The notes: generated from the letters alone by a model not told the origin. A stretch of 64,000 nt of DNA from Candidatus Poribacteria bacterium (GCA_028820845.1 JAPPII010000033.1:45752-109751); one strand, 5' to 3'. Positions 51,998 to 61,342 are shown, numbered from the stretch's first letter. Program-made: numbers and translations.

Positions 51998-52951
51998 ATG
52001 ACGAATCTCGTTCAAACCGTTTTTGAAGAAATGAAGCAGGAGGCGCGAAAAGTTATTGTTGGACAAACGGAACTCTTTGAGTTGATTGTTGTCAGCCTAT
52101 TTTCAGGTGGACATGTCCTGTTAGAGGGTGTCCCGGGGACAGCGAAAACGCTTGTGGCAAAAACTTTGGCGATGATAGTCTCTGGGGAATTCAGCCGCGT
52201 CCAGTTTACGCCTGACCTAATGCCTTCTGATATTGTCGGGACCAGCGTCTACGACTTGACAACGAACCAATTTAACCTCAAGCGCGGTCCCGTCTTCACG
52301 AACATACTCCTCGCCGATGAAATCAATCGCGCACCTGCGAAAACGCAATCCGCACTCTTAGAATGTATGGAGGAACGACAGGTCAGCATTGATGGTGTCC
52401 GTCATGAACTCCCACCGCCGTTTATGGTCTTGGCAACGCAAAACCCTGTTGAGTATGAGGGAACCTACCCGCTTCCCGAAGCACAACTCGACCGGTTTCT
52501 GTTCAAATTACGCGTGGATTATCCTGTTCGAGAAGTGGAAACGCAAATTTTGATGAATTATCATCATGGATTTGATGCCACGCGTTTGGAGACGGTAGGG
52601 ATCGAGAGTGTGATTGACAACACCTTGCTACAAGCTTGTCAAACGGCGATTCAGGCGGTCACGGTGGAGGATTCAATTTTCAAGTATATCGTCGATTTAG
52701 CAGATGCATCGCGTACGTCGAGTGAGTTGATTTTAGGTGGAAGTCCCCGCGCCTCAATTGCGCTTTTACTGGCAAGTAAAACCTACGCTGCACTTCACGG
52801 ACGGGATTATATTCTGCCTGACGATGTTAAGTTCTTAGCACCGCATGTCTATCGGCACCGGATACTTCTGAAGCCGGACGCTGAAATTGAGGGATTGACT
52901 GCAGATGACGTTATCGATCGGCTCCTCGCCGAGGCAGAAATTCCACGCTAA
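51998..52951 (+). CDS. MoxR-family AAA+ ATPase
   Basis: The 317-residue ATPase carries Walker A GVPGTAKT (in [20 protein letters not shown]), Walker [23 protein letters not shown], and the sensor motif [26 protein letters not shown]. MoxR ATPases act as chaperones that help assemble or mature partner proteins, often those with von Willebrand A domains such as the DUF58 product. ATG 51998 is taken as the start; a GTG at 51977 extends it by seven residues. The DUF58 gene follows six bases after the stop, the canonical order. Confidence 0.95.
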   Translation: MTNLVQTVFEEMKQEARKVIVGQTELFELIVVSLFSGGHVLLEGVPGTAKTLVAKTLAMIVSGEFSRVQFTPDLMPSDIVGTSVYDLTTNQFNLKRGPVFTNILLADEINRAPAKTQSALLECMEERQVSIDGVRHELPPPFMVLATQNPVEYEGTYPLPEAQLDRFLFKLRVDYPVREVETQILMNYHHGFDATRLETVGIESVIDNTLLQACQTAIQAVTVEDSIFKYIVDLADASRTSSELILGGSPRASIALLLASKTYAALHGRDYILPDDVKFLAPHVYRHRILLKPDAEIEGLTADDVIDRLLAEAEIPR

Positions 52952-52956
52952 AAAAG

Positions 52957-54309
52957 ATGCATTTAAGCAAACGTCTCCTCATCTTCCTACTCCCACTCAC
53001 TGTTCCGATTGCACTTAGCAGCCTTGCCCCGAGCCTGTTATTCGTCGGTGGCGCGTATGTGGTGCTGATCCTCGCTGTCGGTACTATAGATTACGTAACC
53101 AATCCAGTGTGGACGAGAGTTGAGGCGCGTCGCGAGATGAATTCCAAATTTTCACTGGGTGTGGAAAACGTCGTGACGCTGAAGATTGCCAATCGTTCAC
53201 GTTACCGGCTAAATATCCGTCTCAAAGACGATTTCCCTGACGAGTTTCTATTCGAGGAAACGGTTCACGATTGTCAGATTTTACCGGGGCAGGATGTGGA
53301 TATATCGTATCGCCTCACACCGTTGCGACGTGGAATTTATCGGTTTGCGGATATCCATCTGCGGTGTACTGGGGTCTTGGGACTGGTCGTCCGCCAACGA
53401 CGTGTAGCAGCATCAGCGGAAGTGAAGGTTTATCCGAACCTACAAGCCGTCCGGCAATATGAACTCTTAGTGAAGCGTGGAATGCTTCATCAGATTGGGC
53501 TTAAAAATTCACGGCGGTTCGGAGAAGGCACAGAGATGGAACGGCTCCGCGAGTATTCACCAGATGATGACTTTCGCCGTATGGATTGGAAAGCCACTGC
53601 CCGGCATCGAAAACCGATTGTTCGGGAATTTGAAACCGAACGAAGTCAAGAGATCGTCGTTATGTTAGATACTGGGAGACTGATGGCATCACCTATCCTT
53701 TTGGAAACATTGCCACAGTCCACTGCAGAATCGACACAAAAGGCGATGCTGAAACTGGATTACGCCATTAATACAACGCTGATGACCACTTATGTCGCAA
53801 CACTCAAAGGGGATAAGGTTGGGTTAATCGCTTTTGCGGATACCGTTCATCAGTACCTTGCCCCGAAGCCGGGTAAACGACAGTTTCTCACGATGTTGGA
53901 GACGGTCTATGCCCTTCCTGTTCACCCGGTTGAACCGGATTTTGGGACAGCATTCAAGTATCTCGCTTCAAAACAGCGGAAACGTGCTCTCGTCATCCTT
54001 TTTACGGACATCTTAGATAAAGATTCTGCCGAGGGAGTCGCTACCTATATAACACAACTCTCTAAGCATCATCTCGTTGCGTGCGTAACCTTGACGGATT
54101 CGGGTATTGTTGAATTGGCTGAACAGAAATTTACGGATTCCAAGTCGGTTTATCAGAAAGCAATTGCTGAGCGATTGTTGCAAGAGAAACAGGCAACATT
54201 GGAAATTTTGAGGCGACAAGGGGTCATCACAATTGATGTTCCAGCACATCAATTGACAATGGCGGTCGTGAATAAGTATTTGGAACTTAAGGCGCAGTCC
54301 AAGATTTGA
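52957..54309 (+). CDS. DUF58 (von Willebrand A-like) protein
   Basis: This 450-residue protein has two N-terminal hydrophobic helices (about residues 7-45), a beta-rich domain, and the DUF58 core: GRRFGEGTEMERLREYSPDDDFRRMDWKATARHRKPIVREFE near residues 185-230, then a vWA-like IVVMLDTGRLM with the metal-site Asp. It is the usual target of MoxR ATPases. It ends the operon and is followed by a terminator hairpin. Its substrate or cellular role is not known. Confidence 0.93.
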   Translation: MHLSKRLLIFLLPLTVPIALSSLAPSLLFVGGAYVVLILAVGTIDYVTNPVWTRVEARREMNSKFSLGVENVVTLKIANRSRYRLNIRLKDDFPDEFLFEETVHDCQILPGQDVDISYRLTPLRRGIYRFADIHLRCTGVLGLVVRQRRVAASAEVKVYPNLQAVRQYELLVKRGMLHQIGLKNSRRFGEGTEMERLREYSPDDDFRRMDWKATARHRKPIVREFETERSQEIVVMLDTGRLMASPILLETLPQSTAESTQKAMLKLDYAINTTLMTTYVATLKGDKVGLIAFADTVHQYLAPKPGKRQFLTMLETVYALPVHPVEPDFGTAFKYLASKQRKRALVILFTDILDKDSAEGVATYITQLSKHHLVACVTLTDSGIVELAEQKFTDSKSVYQKAIAERLLQEKQATLEILRRQGVITIDVPAHQLTMAVVNKYLELKAQSKI

Positions 54310-54310
54310 A

Positions 54311-54337
54311 CGTTAGTGTCAGGAACTAACGCTTTTT
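54311..54337 (+). terminator. Rho-independent terminator of the MoxR/DUF58 operon
   Basis: CGTTAGT (54311-54317) and ACTAACG (54325-54331) form a 7-bp stem with a seven-base loop, followed by TTTTT at 54333-54337. The position is directly after the DUF58 stop. Confidence 0.65.
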
Positions 54338-54357
54338 CATGAACTGCGCTCAGAATC

Positions 54358-55362
54358 TTAGCGTTCTGGACGTGCCGGAACTCCAGTTTCTGCGGATTCG
54401 TAGATGAGATCCATCAACTCGGATTGGATAATCCCGTTCATCGGACTCGTACGGGGTTCTGCTCTACCTAAAACTGCGTCAATGAAGTTATCGTCAGGCG
54501 AACCTGCGGACATATCGTCCGTAATTGGCGGTGGGTCTAATGCTTCGTTGCCTTCCCAGACGCGGATCCAACCGCCACCCCAACCGTCAACCTCAATTCT
54601 ACCGTTCTCAAACACAAACGCAGTATGTGTCCCACCTGGACTTGGGCAATTGCCACTCACTGCCATCGCAGCGAGAACACCGCTCTCAAACTTGACGTTA
54701 ATGGAGGAATTGATGTCCACCTCACGGTCTTGGTTATCTGTGTAAGCGTAGACTTCAGCGACTTTCGATTCGACTGCCCAGCAGAGGCTATTCAGAAGGT
54801 GTGCGCCGCTATCATAAGCCTGTCCACCGCCAGAGAGTTTCGGGTTCTGCCGCCACGTCCCTGTCGTGCCACCCTTCCAGCCTTGTGTAATGTAGCCGAT
54901 GACCAATTCCAGTTTGCCAAACGCTCCGCTACGGATAATCTCACGCGTATAATAAAAATTCGGCGTGCATGGCGTATTGTAACCGATCGTGAGGGTTAAC
55001 CCCGTCTCTTCCACCTTCTCTGCGAGGGTGTACGCATCTTTAGATGAGGTGACCATCGGTTTTTCCATCAAGACGTGGCAACCGGCTTCAAGTGCCTGCA
55101 TGCCTTGTTCAAAATGGAGTGTGTGCGGCGTAGAGATAACCACAGCGTCCGGTGAAGTCTCTTTCAGCATACCACCGATGTCGTCATAAGCACCGGGGCG
55201 TGGACTGAGGTCGGACAGGTTCCGATCAATATAACCGTTCGCGATGTCTGTATTCACATCGCAGGTGCCGACGATTTGCACGTCGGGGTTCGCATTCATT
55301 CTTCTGGCGTGGCCCGAAGAGTTTCCACCACATCCAATCATGGCAAGTCGAATTTTCGCCAC
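54358..55362 (-). CDS. Gfo/Idh/MocA family oxidoreductase
   Basis: The 334-residue protein begins with the Rossmann motif AMIGCGGNSSGHARR, has the catalytic EKP motif as MEKPMV near residue 98 with Lys, and a GGGQAYDSGAHLLN motif near residue 180 with the Asp and His typical of family active sites. Members reduce or oxidise sugars, inositols or related compounds with NAD(P). The catalytic motifs are intact, in contrast to the degenerate protein at 29986. It lies 33 bases downstream of the phytanoyl-CoA dioxygenase gene on the same strand. Confidence 0.92.
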   Translation of the reverse strand: MAKIRLAMIGCGGNSSGHARRMNANPDVQIVGTCDVNTDIANGYIDRNLSDLSPRPGAYDDIGGMLKETSPDAVVISTPHTLHFEQGMQALEAGCHVLMEKPMVTSSKDAYTLAEKVEETGLTLTIGYNTPCTPNFYYTREIIRSGAFGKLELVIGYITQGWKGGTTGTWRQNPKLSGGGQAYDSGAHLLNSLCWAVESKVAEVYAYTDNQDREVDINSSINVKFESGVLAAMAVSGNCPSPGGTHTAFVFENGRIEVDGWGGGWIRVWEGNEALDPPPITDDMSAGSPDDNFIDAVLGRAEPRTSPMNGIIQSELMDLIYESAETGVPARPER

Positions 55363-55395
55363 TATGTTTCTCCTTTATTTTTTCTGCTCCCAACC

Positions 55396-56214
55396 TTAAA
55401 CGATTGGGCTTTCAAACTTAAACTTCGATAAATCGGCAACGCGAATCGCACCGTCACCGAACACACGCGTAAACGCGTGGCCGCGATTCGACTGCGTTTC
55501 ACCATGCATGTAACAGACGCTGAACGCCCGCCGCGGAATATCTGTATCGTTCGTCCCGGAACTGTGGAGCATCCAATTGTGGAGTAAAACCACCTCACCG
55601 GCTTTCAATTCCATCGGCTCCGGTGTTGCCTTCGCGACGATGTCGTCAATGTGTTCCTGCGTCAAAAAACCGGATCCATTTTCAGGATTGATAAGCCTCT
55701 TGTGGGACTGTGGAATGATATGGACACAGCCGTTCTCAATCGTTGCGGGATCCAAAGCGGTATAGATAGTAATCTGCGGGTCGCGGTCGAGGTCTGTCCA
55801 TCTATCTTGATGCCATGTGAGCTGCGTGCCTTCGTGTGCCGGTTTATTCATAAACATTGCCCGGAAACAGGCAACAGGCGTGTCATCTCCATAAATCTTC
55901 GCGCAGACCTCTTGGAAAATCGGTTTCTGGAGATATTCCAAAAAAATCGGATCTAATTCGAGATTCTGGATTTTCCGATACAGCAACGTCGGTCCCTTAT
56001 GCCCTTTAGACTGCGGTCCCGGTGAGTTTTTTCCGGGTTCTCGGTCGAGTTGCATCATGATCTGGTCATAGTCGAGGGGTGCCTTACCGAGCATGATGTC
56101 ATCCATCTGCTGCTGGAGTTGTGCGAGTTCAGCATCCGTTGCGACTTGTCCGATGTGCACGTAGCCGTATTCCCAGAAATGTTCCCACTGTTCGTCTGAT
56201 ATATGGTGTGCCAT
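55396..56214 (-). CDS. Phytanoyl-CoA dioxygenase (PhyH) family protein
   Basis: The 272-residue protein carries the Fe(II)-binding triad H135 and D137 (WHQD) and H217 (LLHNWMLHSSG), with a 2-oxoglutarate-contacting Arg after the last His (RRAFS). Members hydroxylate unactivated carbons of varied small molecules. The family is abundant in Poribacteria-type genomes. ATG 56214 is preceded by GGAGG seven bases upstream; the earlier ATG at 56238 lacks a ribosome site. It probably forms a two-gene unit with the Gfo/Idh oxidoreductase. Confidence 0.93.
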   Translation of the reverse strand: MAHHISDEQWEHFWEYGYVHIGQVATDAELAQLQQQMDDIMLGKAPLDYDQIMMQLDREPGKNSPGPQSKGHKGPTLLYRKIQNLELDPIFLEYLQKPIFQEVCAKIYGDDTPVACFRAMFMNKPAHEGTQLTWHQDRWTDLDRDPQITIYTALDPATIENGCVHIIPQSHKRLINPENGSGFLTQEHIDDIVAKATPEPMELKAGEVVLLHNWMLHSSGTNDTDIPRRAFSVCYMHGETQSNRGHAFTRVFGDGAIRVADLSKFKFESPIV

Positions 56215-56554
56215 GCTGTGCCTCCGAGTTGTGAGCATGTCGCGCTTTTAACTGATTGTTGACGGCTGACTGCCAATTGCTATAGTATAACATATATTTT
56301 AAGAAGTATAAAAGGAAATTGCAAACAGTTTTCAGTTCACCCATTTCGTCACTTTCAGTCTTCAGTTAAAGATAGGTTTGTCGTATTCAAAATGCCCGTT
56401 CCTATCACAAGCGATTAACTAACAACCAACAACTATTAAAAAATAATGCAACCTTTTGAAACCTAAGTTACGTCACTACTATCAATGGATGTTAAATTTC
56501 AACCAAATTGCTACTTGCGAACCAAACCGAGCTTTCCTTCTAAAGGAGAAAACC
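56215..56554. other. Intergenic region, no gene seen
   Basis: This divergent spacer holds AT-rich sequence with short CTGACTGCC and TTCAGT repeats (56258-56282 and 56325-56365). No convincing promoter or ORF was identified. Confidence 0.5.
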
Positions 56555-56761
56555 ATGCGCTTTCTAATGATTAACCTAATTCTCGTTTGTTTGTTACTGT
56601 TCGGCATCGGTTACCTTGCTTTCAGCGATATTGAAATCGAAGCCGGACTTGAATCGGACCCGTCCCTACACGTTCACCATCTGGAGAACACGCCTTGGAA
56701 AGCGTCTTTTGAAACATTGGAAAGTCGCGAGCACAGCTCGCTCCTACAAGAAGAGGTTTAA
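56555..56761 (+). CDS. 68-residue single-pass membrane peptide with repeat-derived C-terminus
   Basis: The peptide begins MRFLMINLILVCLLLF, a membrane helix or signal anchor, then an acidic stretch (DIEIEAGLESD). Its final residues, SREHSSLLQEEV, are encoded by the dispersed repeat at 56720-56788, so the C-terminus is probably repeat-derived. An AAAGGAG site lies well placed before the ATG, supporting translation. It lies 59 bases upstream of the sigma-fusion gene on the same strand. Its function is unknown; a role in controlling the adjacent sigma protein is possible but unsupported. Confidence 0.5.
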   Translation: MRFLMINLILVCLLLFGIGYLAFSDIEIEAGLESDPSLHVHHLENTPWKASFETLESREHSSLLQEEV

Positions 56762-56788
56762 ACAAAATAACGAAATTATTGGAAAACT
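56720..56788. repeat. Dispersed 69-base REP-like repeat, copy B
   Basis: This copy matches 7331-7399 with about 58 of 69 bases identical, includes the palindrome GCGAGC-aca-GCTCGC, and overlaps the 3' end of the small membrane peptide gene. It ends 32 bases before the start of the sigma-fusion gene. Confidence 0.7.
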
Positions 56789-56820
56789 AAATGCCTCTAT
56801 GACTCTGGAGGAGGATTGCA

Positions 56821-59800
56821 ATGGAACAGAACGATGCTGAACTGATTCAACGGATATTACAAGGAGACCAAGACGCGCTCGATCCCTTAGTTAGGAAATA
56901 TCAGAAAGGGGTTCACGCGTTGGTGTGGCGGAAGATTGGCGATTTTCACATCGCACAAGAGATAACGCAAGACGCTTTTCTCAATGCCTATCGGAAACTC
57001 AGGACCTTGAAAAACCCGAACCAATTCGCAGGGTGGCTTTACGTCATCGCAGCGAACTTATGTCGTGATTGGCTCCGAAGGAAACGTTTACCGATGGAAT
57101 CCTTAGATACCGAAGATGCCAATAATACGAGTGAGGTGGACAAAGTGTCATATTCCAAATATCTGGCAGAAAAACAAGAAACCGATGCCGATGAAACGCG
57201 TCGTGAGATTGTCAAGGAGCTCCTCCAAAAACTACCCGAAAGTGAACGTACGGTGATGACCCTCCACTACCTCGGCGAGATGACAATTAAAGCCATTAGC
57301 GAGTTCTTGGGGGTTTCCCAGAATACCGTTAAAAGCAGACTCAGTCGCGCACGGAACCGTTTGCGGAAAGAGGAAGATGTCATCCAGCAGCACCTCGGCA
57401 GCTTCCAACTCCCGGAGCAATTGACAGAGAACATCTTACGCGAAGCCGCGCGGATCACACCTATTGCCCCGCCCTCAAGTAAACCGATGCTCCCGTGGGT
57501 GATTTCCGCTGCCTCAGCCGTTTTGATCTTCATATTCGCGGGCGTTGGTACGCAATATCTCTCCCGTTTCCAGAAACCCTATAATCTCAACGCGACCTCG
57601 GAACCGACGGTTCAGATTATTGATGCTGTTTTTATCTATGACTCTCCGGCGAAACCCGCGATACGGAATCAACCGGGAAGTTCGGTTGCACCGGGAAAAG
57701 GTCTGGGCGCAGGGCAGAAACCCGAAGAATCCCTTGTTGCTACGTTACCCATCGATACAACAGATGTTTCGATGCCGAAACCGCAATGGACCCAAGCCAA
57801 GGGGCCTGAAGGTGCCGCAATCAACCGCCTCTTCGCAGCCGCCAATGGCGATCTTTACGCCAGAACGGACACTGATCTCTATAGATTGGCAGACGACGGG
57901 AGCCAATGGCAACTCGTCAATGCTGACCTGTCCACTAATAGATCCTGGCATATAACAGAGCATAATAACCGCCTTTATGCTGTCTCTGATACAGAAATTC
58001 TCACTTCAATAGATAGGGGTGAGACGTGGGATGTGCTGGCGACACGTCCGGAAGGCGCGTTGGTTGACCTCGTAATGACAGATGAAGTGTTTTACTTAGG
58101 ACTCGCTGATGGCATATACCGTTCTGCCGATGCCGGTGAATCGTGGGTCGCTGTGAACAACGAGAATCTGATAGGGAAGCAGATTCAAGCAATCACTGCT
58201 ATTGAAAATAGTGTGTTTATCGGGACTGATGATGGCCTCTATCGCCATAATTCGGGGGGCTGGGAACAATTACTGGTAGGCGAGGTTTCTAAGAATATCC
58301 GAGCATTGGCGAGTGCTGAACACCGGATCTACGCTGCCGTAGGTGCTGCGGTTAAGAATCAGAGCGTTTCGAGCACCATGTCAATGTCAGTCCGGGGAGC
58401 AGATGACCACTCTCTGTTCCTTTATCGCTCAACGGATTTAGGGGATTCGTGGCAGGCATTAGAAGATTTTATGGAAACAATGACTGCGGACAGTGTGGAA
58501 GCAGCCACTTCAGACACTTCGGGGCCAGTTAAAGTCACAATTAGGATGCCGTCTAACAGCCCAGAAACGGAAGGAACCACGGAGCTTAAAATGGTAGCCC
58601 TACAAGAAAGCCTTTGGGTCGTAGACAGCGCGGATAGTTATTACTCAAATGACTCAGGTGAAACTTGGGTTACCTGGAAGCCAGATACCTCAGATGTAGG
58701 CGTTGTTTCCACGGTTGTGCCTTTAGATGCAAGGACACTCTATAAGAGCGGATCGTCTGGGATTTATCGCACGACCGACGCAGGTAAAACATGGCATCAA
58801 TTTAACACTGGATTGGTAAAAACGACCGTGCTGAATTTAGTTTTCACGCATAAGGGGCTCTATGCCAACACGGGACGCGTGCTTGTTACCTCTTATGATG
58901 GTGGGGAATCGTGGGCACCGGTTCCGGGGGCCTCCACGACCCTCACGAGTCTTGCGAAATTCAACGACGCTATCTACGCCAGAGGCCGCAGCGGAATGTC
59001 GCCGCAACTTTTCCTGCTATCTGCTGAAGACAACGAAGTAATCCCTGTGCCCGGAATGCCGATTTTGACACCACAAAGGGATGAGGAAATTAAGAACGCG
59101 CTTTTGGAAGCGGTTCCAGATGACGAGAAGAAAAACGCTGAAGAACAGACGAAGTTAAACCTCAAAGATTTGGATATAGAGGACTACAATGAAGTCATAG
59201 CGGATAGCATAGAGAAGTTTTTGCGATCCCTCTTCGGGAGTTTCGCCGTCAGCGGCTCTACTTACTATATGGAATGTGAAGGCAAACTCTTCAGATGGAA
59301 ACTCGGCGCGACGGAATGGGTTGATACCGGACTCGTAGATACAGGTCCGTCAATTGACTCTTTTAACAGTCTCGCTGGTTACGCTGTTATCCACGCCAAC
59401 CTCGCTGTTTCAGGGAAAACCGTCTACGTCGGTAAACGAGATGGGCACCTCTTCCAGTCCTTTGATGAAGGAGAGACGTGGAACGATGTTACTGCGGACC
59501 TGCCATTCCCCCTTGCGTCTTTTAAGGCACTCGCTTTTGCTGGATCCACTATCTATGTGGCAACTGACAAAGGGGTTGCATTTTCAAGCGATGGTACCCA
59601 CTGGCACTCGGCAACCGATCTGGGAGGCACACCCATCGTTATAGAAAGATTTGCGGTGGATGGGACAAGGCTATATGGAACCAGTGAGCAACGGGTGTAT
59701 CAATTGAATGAGAGTTCTGGGATATGGCAACAGGTTGCGCCAGAAATTCCAATGCCTATTACCTCGCTTACTGTTGATGGTAACATGCTTTATGTCGGTA

Positions 59801-59847
59801 CCGATGGCAGCGGTGTACTACGTTTCACGCTTGATAAATCCGAATAA
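56821..59847 (+). CDS. ECF sigma factor fused to a transmembrane helix and Asp-box beta-propeller
   Basis: The 1008-residue protein starts with an ECF sigma factor: region 2 at about residues 10-90 (EITQDAFLNAYRKL, GWLYVIAANLCRDWLRR) and region 4 at about 132-182 (LPESERTVMTLHYLGEMTIKAISEFLGVSQNTVKSRLSRAR). A single transmembrane helix follows at about 223-247, then a long exported region from about 310 to the end. That region carries repeated Asp-box motifs SxDxGxTW (SIDRGETW 396-403, SADAGESW 435-442, SNDSGETW, TTDAGKTW, SYDGGESW, SFDEGETW) predicting a multi-bladed propeller. A strong GGAGGAGG site precedes the ATG. It is thus a membrane-tethered sigma factor with an external sensor-like domain; release by proteolysis is an inference. 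Confidence 0.93.
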   Translation: MEQNDAELIQRILQGDQDALDPLVRKYQKGVHALVWRKIGDFHIAQEITQDAFLNAYRKLRTLKNPNQFAGWLYVIAANLCRDWLRRKRLPMESLDTEDANNTSEVDKVSYSKYLAEKQETDADETRREIVKELLQKLPESERTVMTLHYLGEMTIKAISEFLGVSQNTVKSRLSRARNRLRKEEDVIQQHLGSFQLPEQLTENILREAARITPIAPPSSKPMLPWVISAASAVLIFIFAGVGTQYLSRFQKPYNLNATSEPTVQIIDAVFIYDSPAKPAIRNQPGSSVAPGKGLGAGQKPEESLVATLPIDTTDVSMPKPQWTQAKGPEGAAINRLFAAANGDLYARTDTDLYRLADDGSQWQLVNADLSTNRSWHITEHNNRLYAVSDTEILTSIDRGETWDVLATRPEGALVDLVMTDEVFYLGLADGIYRSADAGESWVAVNNENLIGKQIQAITAIENSVFIGTDDGLYRHNSGGWEQLLVGEVSKNIRALASAEHRIYAAVGAAVKNQSVSSTMSMSVRGADDHSLFLYRSTDLGDSWQALEDFMETMTADSVEAATSDTSGPVKVTIRMPSNSPETEGTTELKMVALQESLWVVDSADSYYSNDSGETWVTWKPDTSDVGVVSTVVPLDARTLYKSGSSGIYRTTDAGKTWHQFNTGLVKTTVLNLVFTHKGLYANTGRVLVTSYDGGESWAPVPGASTTLTSLAKFNDAIYARGRSGMSPQLFLLSAEDNEVIPVPGMPILTPQRDEEIKNALLEAVPDDEKKNAEEQTKLNLKDLDIEDYNEVIADSIEKFLRSLFGSFAVSGSTYYMECEGKLFRWKLGATEWVDTGLVDTGPSIDSFNSLAGYAVIHANLAVSGKTVYVGKRDGHLFQSFDEGETWNDVTADLPFPLASFKALAFAGSTIYVATDKGVAFSSDGTHWHSATDLGGTPIVIERFAVDGTRLYGTSEQRVYQLNESSGIWQQVAPEIPMPITSLTVDGNMLYVGTDGSGVLRFTLDKSE

Positions 59848-59887
59848 AAAACCTGAAGTATACCAACAATCTAAGGAGATTTAAAAA

Positions 59888-61189
59888 ATGAAAAAAATAA
59901 TTGAACGATCCAAACCGATTGTAGCGCAAACTGTTAGTTTGCGTCGCAGCTTGCACAAACTCATGGAACGGACGTTGCTGTTAGCAGTTTTATCCACAGC
60001 AGTCGGCTTGGCACTACCACTCCACGCCGACACACGCCAGCTCCTCTTTGATGAAAATGCGATTAAAGACCCTGGCAGTTTGGTTGTGAAACTCCAAGAC
60101 ACGCGTGCAACAGTATCCGAATTTATTGCCTCCCAATTGTCCGAAGATATGCAGTGGATATTACTCGGATACGATGGGGCAAGTGAACCAACGCCTCAAC
60201 AGCAGAAGGTACTGCTTGCCGATTTGAACCGGCTGCTTGAGGCGGGACCTCTCTACGATGCACAATTGTTCGCGAATATTGAGCTTAGTGAACAGACACA
60301 AACACTCGTCGCGCAAAACCCGCAAAGTGGGGAGGCATTGGTGCGTCTAAACCGTTTGCTCCTATCAGATGCCTATCCTTATGAATTAGCCTCGCCTTCA
60401 GAGCCGCAACCGTATCCGCATTCTGCAGGAATTCAGACATGCCGAGAAAATTTGAGGCAGATAAAAATGGCACTGGATAACTATCGAGCTTCCAACGCCG
60501 ATGCAGATCCACAGTGGCTTTCCGAACTTGCGCCACAGTATCTGGAGAAGGCATGTCTCCTTTGCCCGGCAGATCCGACAGCGGGAACTCCCGGCGTTCT
60601 CACTGAAGATGCGTCGGACCCGATCCTTCCGTGCAGTTACCTCTACGAGGTTCGACCTTCTGAAAAAGACGGGCAACACATGCTACAGACACAGGAAGGT
60701 GATATGACTCCGATCGTTCGGTGTGAACACCACCGTCTCAACCTAAGTGTCGGTGGAAAACTCTATCGCAACGGTCCGCAAAGAGACATCTATAATAGCA
60801 ATAAGATGGGGTTCTCCGTGCTCGCTGACGCGCTGCGGGACCTACGCAAACAACACGGTGAGGCACTTTTCAAGACCCAAAAAGGTAGAGAGAGCCTCAA
60901 ACAAGCGATTGAAGAATTGGTCCTCAAACAATTCGTACCCCAACTGCTGAGTGCTTTGGATGGTGAGATTTACACGCAACTTGAAGCACAACTCGGAAAA
61001 GGCATCCTCGAGACGCCAACGGGGATGGATATACTCAGACAGGCAATGCCACAAGTCAGACATCAGATTAAGGAACAAGTCCAGTCGGAACTTGAAACAC
61101 GACTTGGAGTTGAGTTCTTTAAGACAGAAGAAGGGAAAGATATACTTCAACAGCTATCGGTGTTGATGTTGCCTGAAGGCACAAACTAA
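59888..61189 (+). CDS. Secreted pseudopilin-like protein with C-terminal helical repeats
   Basis: The 433-residue protein has a signal peptide at about residues 26-47 (MERTLLLAVLS...LHADT). Residues about 182-225 resemble the pseudopilin-like CRENLRQIKMALDNYRASN...WLSELAPQYL motif of Planctomycete-type secreted proteins, with a CxxCPAD segment. The last 120 residues contain two to three related helical units (ALFKTQKGRESLKQ, ILETPTGMDILRQ, FFKTEEGKDILQQ). The ATG at 59888 has a strong AAGGAG site, but the first 25 residues, including VAQTVSLRR, come from an intergenic palindromic repeat; ATG 59963 would start at the signal peptide. It follows the sigma fusion by 40 bases and may be its target or partner. 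Confidence 0.7.
   Translation: MKKIIERSKPIVAQTVSLRRSLHKLMERTLLLAVLSTAVGLALPLHADTRQLLFDENAIKDPGSLVVKLQDTRATVSEFIASQLSEDMQWILLGYDGASEPTPQQQKVLLADLNRLLEAGPLYDAQLFANIELSEQTQTLVAQNPQSGEALVRLNRLLLSDAYPYELASPSEPQPYPHSAGIQTCRENLRQIKMALDNYRASNADADPQWLSELAPQYLEKACLLCPADPTAGTPGVLTEDASDPILPCSYLYEVRPSEKDGQHMLQTQEGDMTPIVRCEHHRLNLSVGGKLYRNGPQRDIYNSNKMGFSVLADALRDLRKQHGEALFKTQKGRESLKQAIEELVLKQFVPQLLSALDGEIYTQLEAQLGKGILETPTGMDILRQAMPQVRHQIKEQVQSELETRLGVEFFKTEEGKDILQQLSVLMLPEGTN
59921..59944. repeat. GCGCAAACT/AGTTTGCG palindromic repeat inside coding sequence
   Basis: GTAGCGCAAACT-gtt-AGTTTGCGT matches the hairpins at 12171-12191 and 14311-14330. Here it is read in frame as VAQTVSLR within the N-terminus of the 59888 gene. 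Confidence 0.7.
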
Positions 61190-61233
61190 ACGAAGCTTAA
61201 GAATTTAATTCGGTAATATTCCAACGTCTGGAC

Positions 61234-61281
61234 GCCTGAACTTGTTCGGGACAGTACACACAATCCCAAACAAGTTTGGGC
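61234..61281. repeat. Imperfect 18-bp inverted repeat before the ABC-2 permease gene
   Basis: The arms 61234-61251 and 61264-61281 pair at 15 of 18 positions (GAACTTGTTCGGGA with TCCCAAACAAGTTT). The spacer is only 12 bases. It resembles other intergenic palindromes in the window. Confidence 0.55.
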
Positions 61282-61342
61282 ATCCGCCAAGAGTGATGAA
61301 AAATTATCTTAGTAAAATTAAAAAAACAGAGGAGAAATTGCC

